Assembly: GCA_027296385.1 (NCBI GenBank)
Contig: JAPUJD010000329.1
Location: forward strand, 1 to 7,645
DNA length: 7,645 nucleotides
Direction: 5' to 3'
Source of the DNA: Acidobacteriota bacterium
GTDB lineage: Bacteria; Acidobacteriota; Thermoanaerobaculia; Multivoradales; JAHEKO01
Positions 5,885-7,645 of this stretch are shown piece by piece. A program made the translations under genes and the position numbers. The notes below the pieces were generated by a model that was given only the letters and a program-made list of their open reading frames with translations, was not told the origin of the DNA and made no database searches. How positions within the stretch are numbered: position 1 is the first letter of the stretch; each line of letters starts with the position of its first letter.

Positions 5885-7645
5885 TCAGGCCACGCTCGAG
5901 TACTCGAACTCCTTGAAATCGACGCGAAAAAAGAGCGCATAGAGGACGGGCACGACGCCCAGCGTGAGCGCCGTGGCAAAGAGCAGACCGAACATTATGG
6001 CCACGGCCATCGGCTGGTACATGATGCCGCCGCCCAGGTAGAGCGGCACCAGCCCGCCCAGGGTGGTCAAGGTGGTCAGCACGATCGGCCGTAGGCGGCG
6101 CTGCGCCGACTCGACGATCGCGCGCTGCGGGCTCGAGCCGTTCTGTTGGATCTCGATCTCGATGCGATCGAGCAGGATGATCGCGTTGTTGATCACGATG
6201 CCGGCGAGCGACACGACGCCGAGAAACGTCATGAAGCCGAGGTAGGAACGCATCACCACCAGCCCGACCGCCACCCCGATGAGCCCGAGCGGAATGGTGA
6301 TGAGCACGATCGCCGTGCGCCGAATAGAGTTGAATTGACCCACCAGCAGCATGACGATGATGAGCCCGGCGATCGGCAGCTGGGCCATGATCGAGGCGTT
6401 GGCCTCCTGCGATTCCTCGTCCTCGCCACCGATCTCGTACGAGTAGCCCAGGGGCCAGTCGACGCTGTCCTGATCTAGCAGCGGCACGAGCTGCCGATTG
6501 ACGGCGATGGCGGTAAAGCCAGGATCGAGATCGGCCGCCACCGTCACCGTGCGCAGGCGATCGCGCCGCCGCACGTTGGCCGGCTGCCAGGCAATCTCCA
6601 AGTCCGCCACCTGGCTCAGCGGCACCGAGCGGCCGCTGGCCTGCGAAAAGACGTTCAGGCTGTCAAGCTTCTGCAGGTCGAGGCGGTCCGCCTCTACCGA
6701 GCGCAAGGTGACCGGGATGATCTTGTCGCCCTCCCGGTACTCGGTCGTCGTGATACCCGACAGCACGGTTTCGAGCGACACCGCCACGTCCTGGTGGGTC
6801 ACGCCGGCGCGCTGCGCCCGCGCCTCGTTGATGCGCACCAACAGCTTCTTGGAGCGCGCTCCCCAGTCGTCGGAGATGTTGCGTGGCCCGGCCACCTCGG
6901 CAAGGCGTCGCTTCACCTGATCGACCAAACGAAAGATGGTGTCGACGTCGCGGCCGGACACTCGGACCTCGATCGGATCGCCGGTCGGCGGACCGAGCGG
7001 CAGGGGCTCTACCTTGGCCTTGAGGCCAGGGAAGCGCTGGCAGAATTCGCGTATCTCGGAAACCGCGGTGTCGATGTACTCCCGGGACGACGCATTCACC
7101 ACCAGGATGGCGTATTCCGGACTCGCCTGCTCGGGACGGTAGGAGAGGAAGAACCGAGGCGCGCCCTCGCCGATGAAGGTTGCCCAGTTGGTTACCCCCT
7201 CCTCACCCGCCGCGATCTCCTCCGGCGTGCGCTGCAGCTCGTCACGGAGGAACTCCTCTACCTGGGTGGCAACCTCCTCGGTACGCGCCAAAGGCGTGCC
7301 GGTGGGAAGGTAGAGCTCGGCGGTCAGGCTCAGGCGCTCGTTGGGCGGGAAGAAGATCGCCGGCACCAGGCCGAAGAGCTGCATCGAGCCGAGGAAGATC
7401 AACACCACGACGGCGACCGAGACCCAGGGGTGGCGCAGAGCGGTCAGCAGGATGCCCCGGTAGCTGCGGTAGAAGCCGGTTTCGTAGGTCGAGCCCGACG
7501 CCGCCTGCGGCTTGACCTTCAAGAAGAGGACGCACAGCAAGGGAATCATGGTCAGGGACAGGAGCCACGAGCACATGAGCGTGATCGTCACCACCTGGAA
7601 CAACGCCGCCGTGTACTCGCCGGTCGTCGACTGAGCGAGAAAGAT
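5885..7645 (-). CDS. RND efflux permease (AcrB/AcrD/AcrF family), C-terminal part; 5' end outside window
   Basis: Inner-membrane, proton-driven trimeric pump subunit that works with a periplasmic adaptor and an outer-membrane channel. 586 residues are visible and the frame stays open to the window edge (first visible residues IFLAQSTTGEYT), so an internal TTG at 7603 is not a real start. In order (visible numbering): a membrane helix at 16-42 (ending SLTMIPLLCVLF); a helix near 75-97 opening the second repeat (GLVPAIFFPP); a large periplasmic porter/docking region (about 98-415) with PLGPPTGDPIEVRVSG and LSQVADLE; then the final membrane bundle, with VGQFNSIRR, GIVINNAIILLDRIE (482-496), RLRPIVLTT and PMAVAIMFGLLFATALTL. 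At the AcrB Lys940 position there is Asn486, as in many RND subfamilies. The Asp-Asp pair of the proton relay would lie upstream of the window. The substrate cannot be told; the TGEYT...PLLC signature fits HAE-type multidrug exporters better than copper/silver pumps. Adaptor and channel genes are probably upstream on this strand. Confidence 0.95.
   Translation of the reverse strand: MFLAQSTTGEYTAALFQVVTITLMCSWLLSLTMIPLLCVLFLKVKPQAASGSTYETGFYRSYRGILLTALRHPWVSVAVVVLIFLGSMQLFGLVPAIFFPPNERLSLTAELYLPTGTPLARTEEVATQVEEFLRDELQRTPEEIAAGEEGVTNWATFIGEGAPRFFLSYRPEQASPEYAILVVNASSREYIDTAVSEIREFCQRFPGLKAKVEPLPLGPPTGDPIEVRVSGRDVDTIFRLVDQVKRRLAEVAGPRNISDDWGARSKKLLVRINEARAQRAGVTHQDVAVSLETVLSGITTTEYREGDKIIPVTLRSVEADRLDLQKLDSLNVFSQASGRSVPLSQVADLEIAWQPANVRRRDRLRTVTVAADLDPGFTAIAVNRQLVPLLDQDSVDWPLGYSYEIGGEDEESQEANASIMAQLPIAGLIIVMLLVGQFNSIRRTAIVLITIPLGLIGVAVGLVVMRSYLGFMTFLGVVSLAGIVINNAIILLDRIEIEIQQNGSSPQRAIVESAQRRLRPIVLTTLTTLGGLVPLYLGGGIMYQPMAVAIMFGLLFATALTLGVVPVLYALFFRVDFKEFEYSSVA

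Noticed and set aside
5642..6094. 150-residue plus-strand frame across the junction of the two minus-strand genes
   Set aside because: No plausible motifs or ribosome site; it is covered by two supported genes on the other strand.
1..7645. CRISPR arrays, insertion sequences, phage or defence genes
   Set aside because: No direct repeat series, transposase motifs or terminal inverted repeats were seen on either strand; nearly all of the window is explained by ordinary genes.

Overview
The window is GC-rich and densely coding. It comes from a diderm (Gram-negative-type) bacterium, because it encodes a periplasmic LolA-like lipoprotein chaperone and an RND envelope pump. GTG and TTG starts are used freely. 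The gene mix would suit an Acidobacteriota-like or other environmental high-GC diderm, but no marker here settles the phylum.

Layout: positions 1-33 look like the 5' part of a tRNA gene on the minus strand, cut by the window edge and apparently two bases short in the D-arm. A plus-strand run of five genes follows: (1) a secreted protein resembling the zinc-dependent phospholipase C / S1-P1 nuclease fold with most metal ligands replaced; (2) purH, the last two steps of IMP synthesis; (3) a LolA-like chaperone; (4) a secreted two-part protein of unknown function, with a carboxypeptidase-regulatory-like beta domain and a BamE/SmpA-like tail; (5) a long-chain polyprenyl diphosphate synthase. Spacings of 11, 10, 61 and 0 bases suggest that genes 1-3 are co-transcribed. 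Genes 4-5 are probably read from the same message and/or from a possible promoter with a perfect TATAAT box at 3122-3127.

From the right, two minus-strand genes converge on this run: the C-terminal part of an RND efflux permease (its start lies beyond the window) and, 22 bases downstream of it, a secreted or membrane-anchored protein that looks like the two N-terminal beta-sandwich domains of a GH78 alpha-L-rhamnosidase without the catalytic barrel. The last 25 codons and stop of this gene are read antisense to the end of the polyprenyl synthase gene, so the two convergent units overlap by 78 bases with no room for a terminator between them.

Apart from purH and the polyprenyl synthase (cytoplasmic housekeeping), the theme is envelope biology: lipoprotein trafficking, isoprenoid precursors for quinones or carrier lipids, secreted proteins and efflux. 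I see no CRISPR array, insertion sequence, phage gene or obvious defence system. The most interesting points are the Leu at the LolA Arg43 position, the degenerate phospholipase/nuclease-like protein, the barrel-less rhamnosidase-like protein and its antisense tail, and the fused protein between lolA and the polyprenyl synthase gene.
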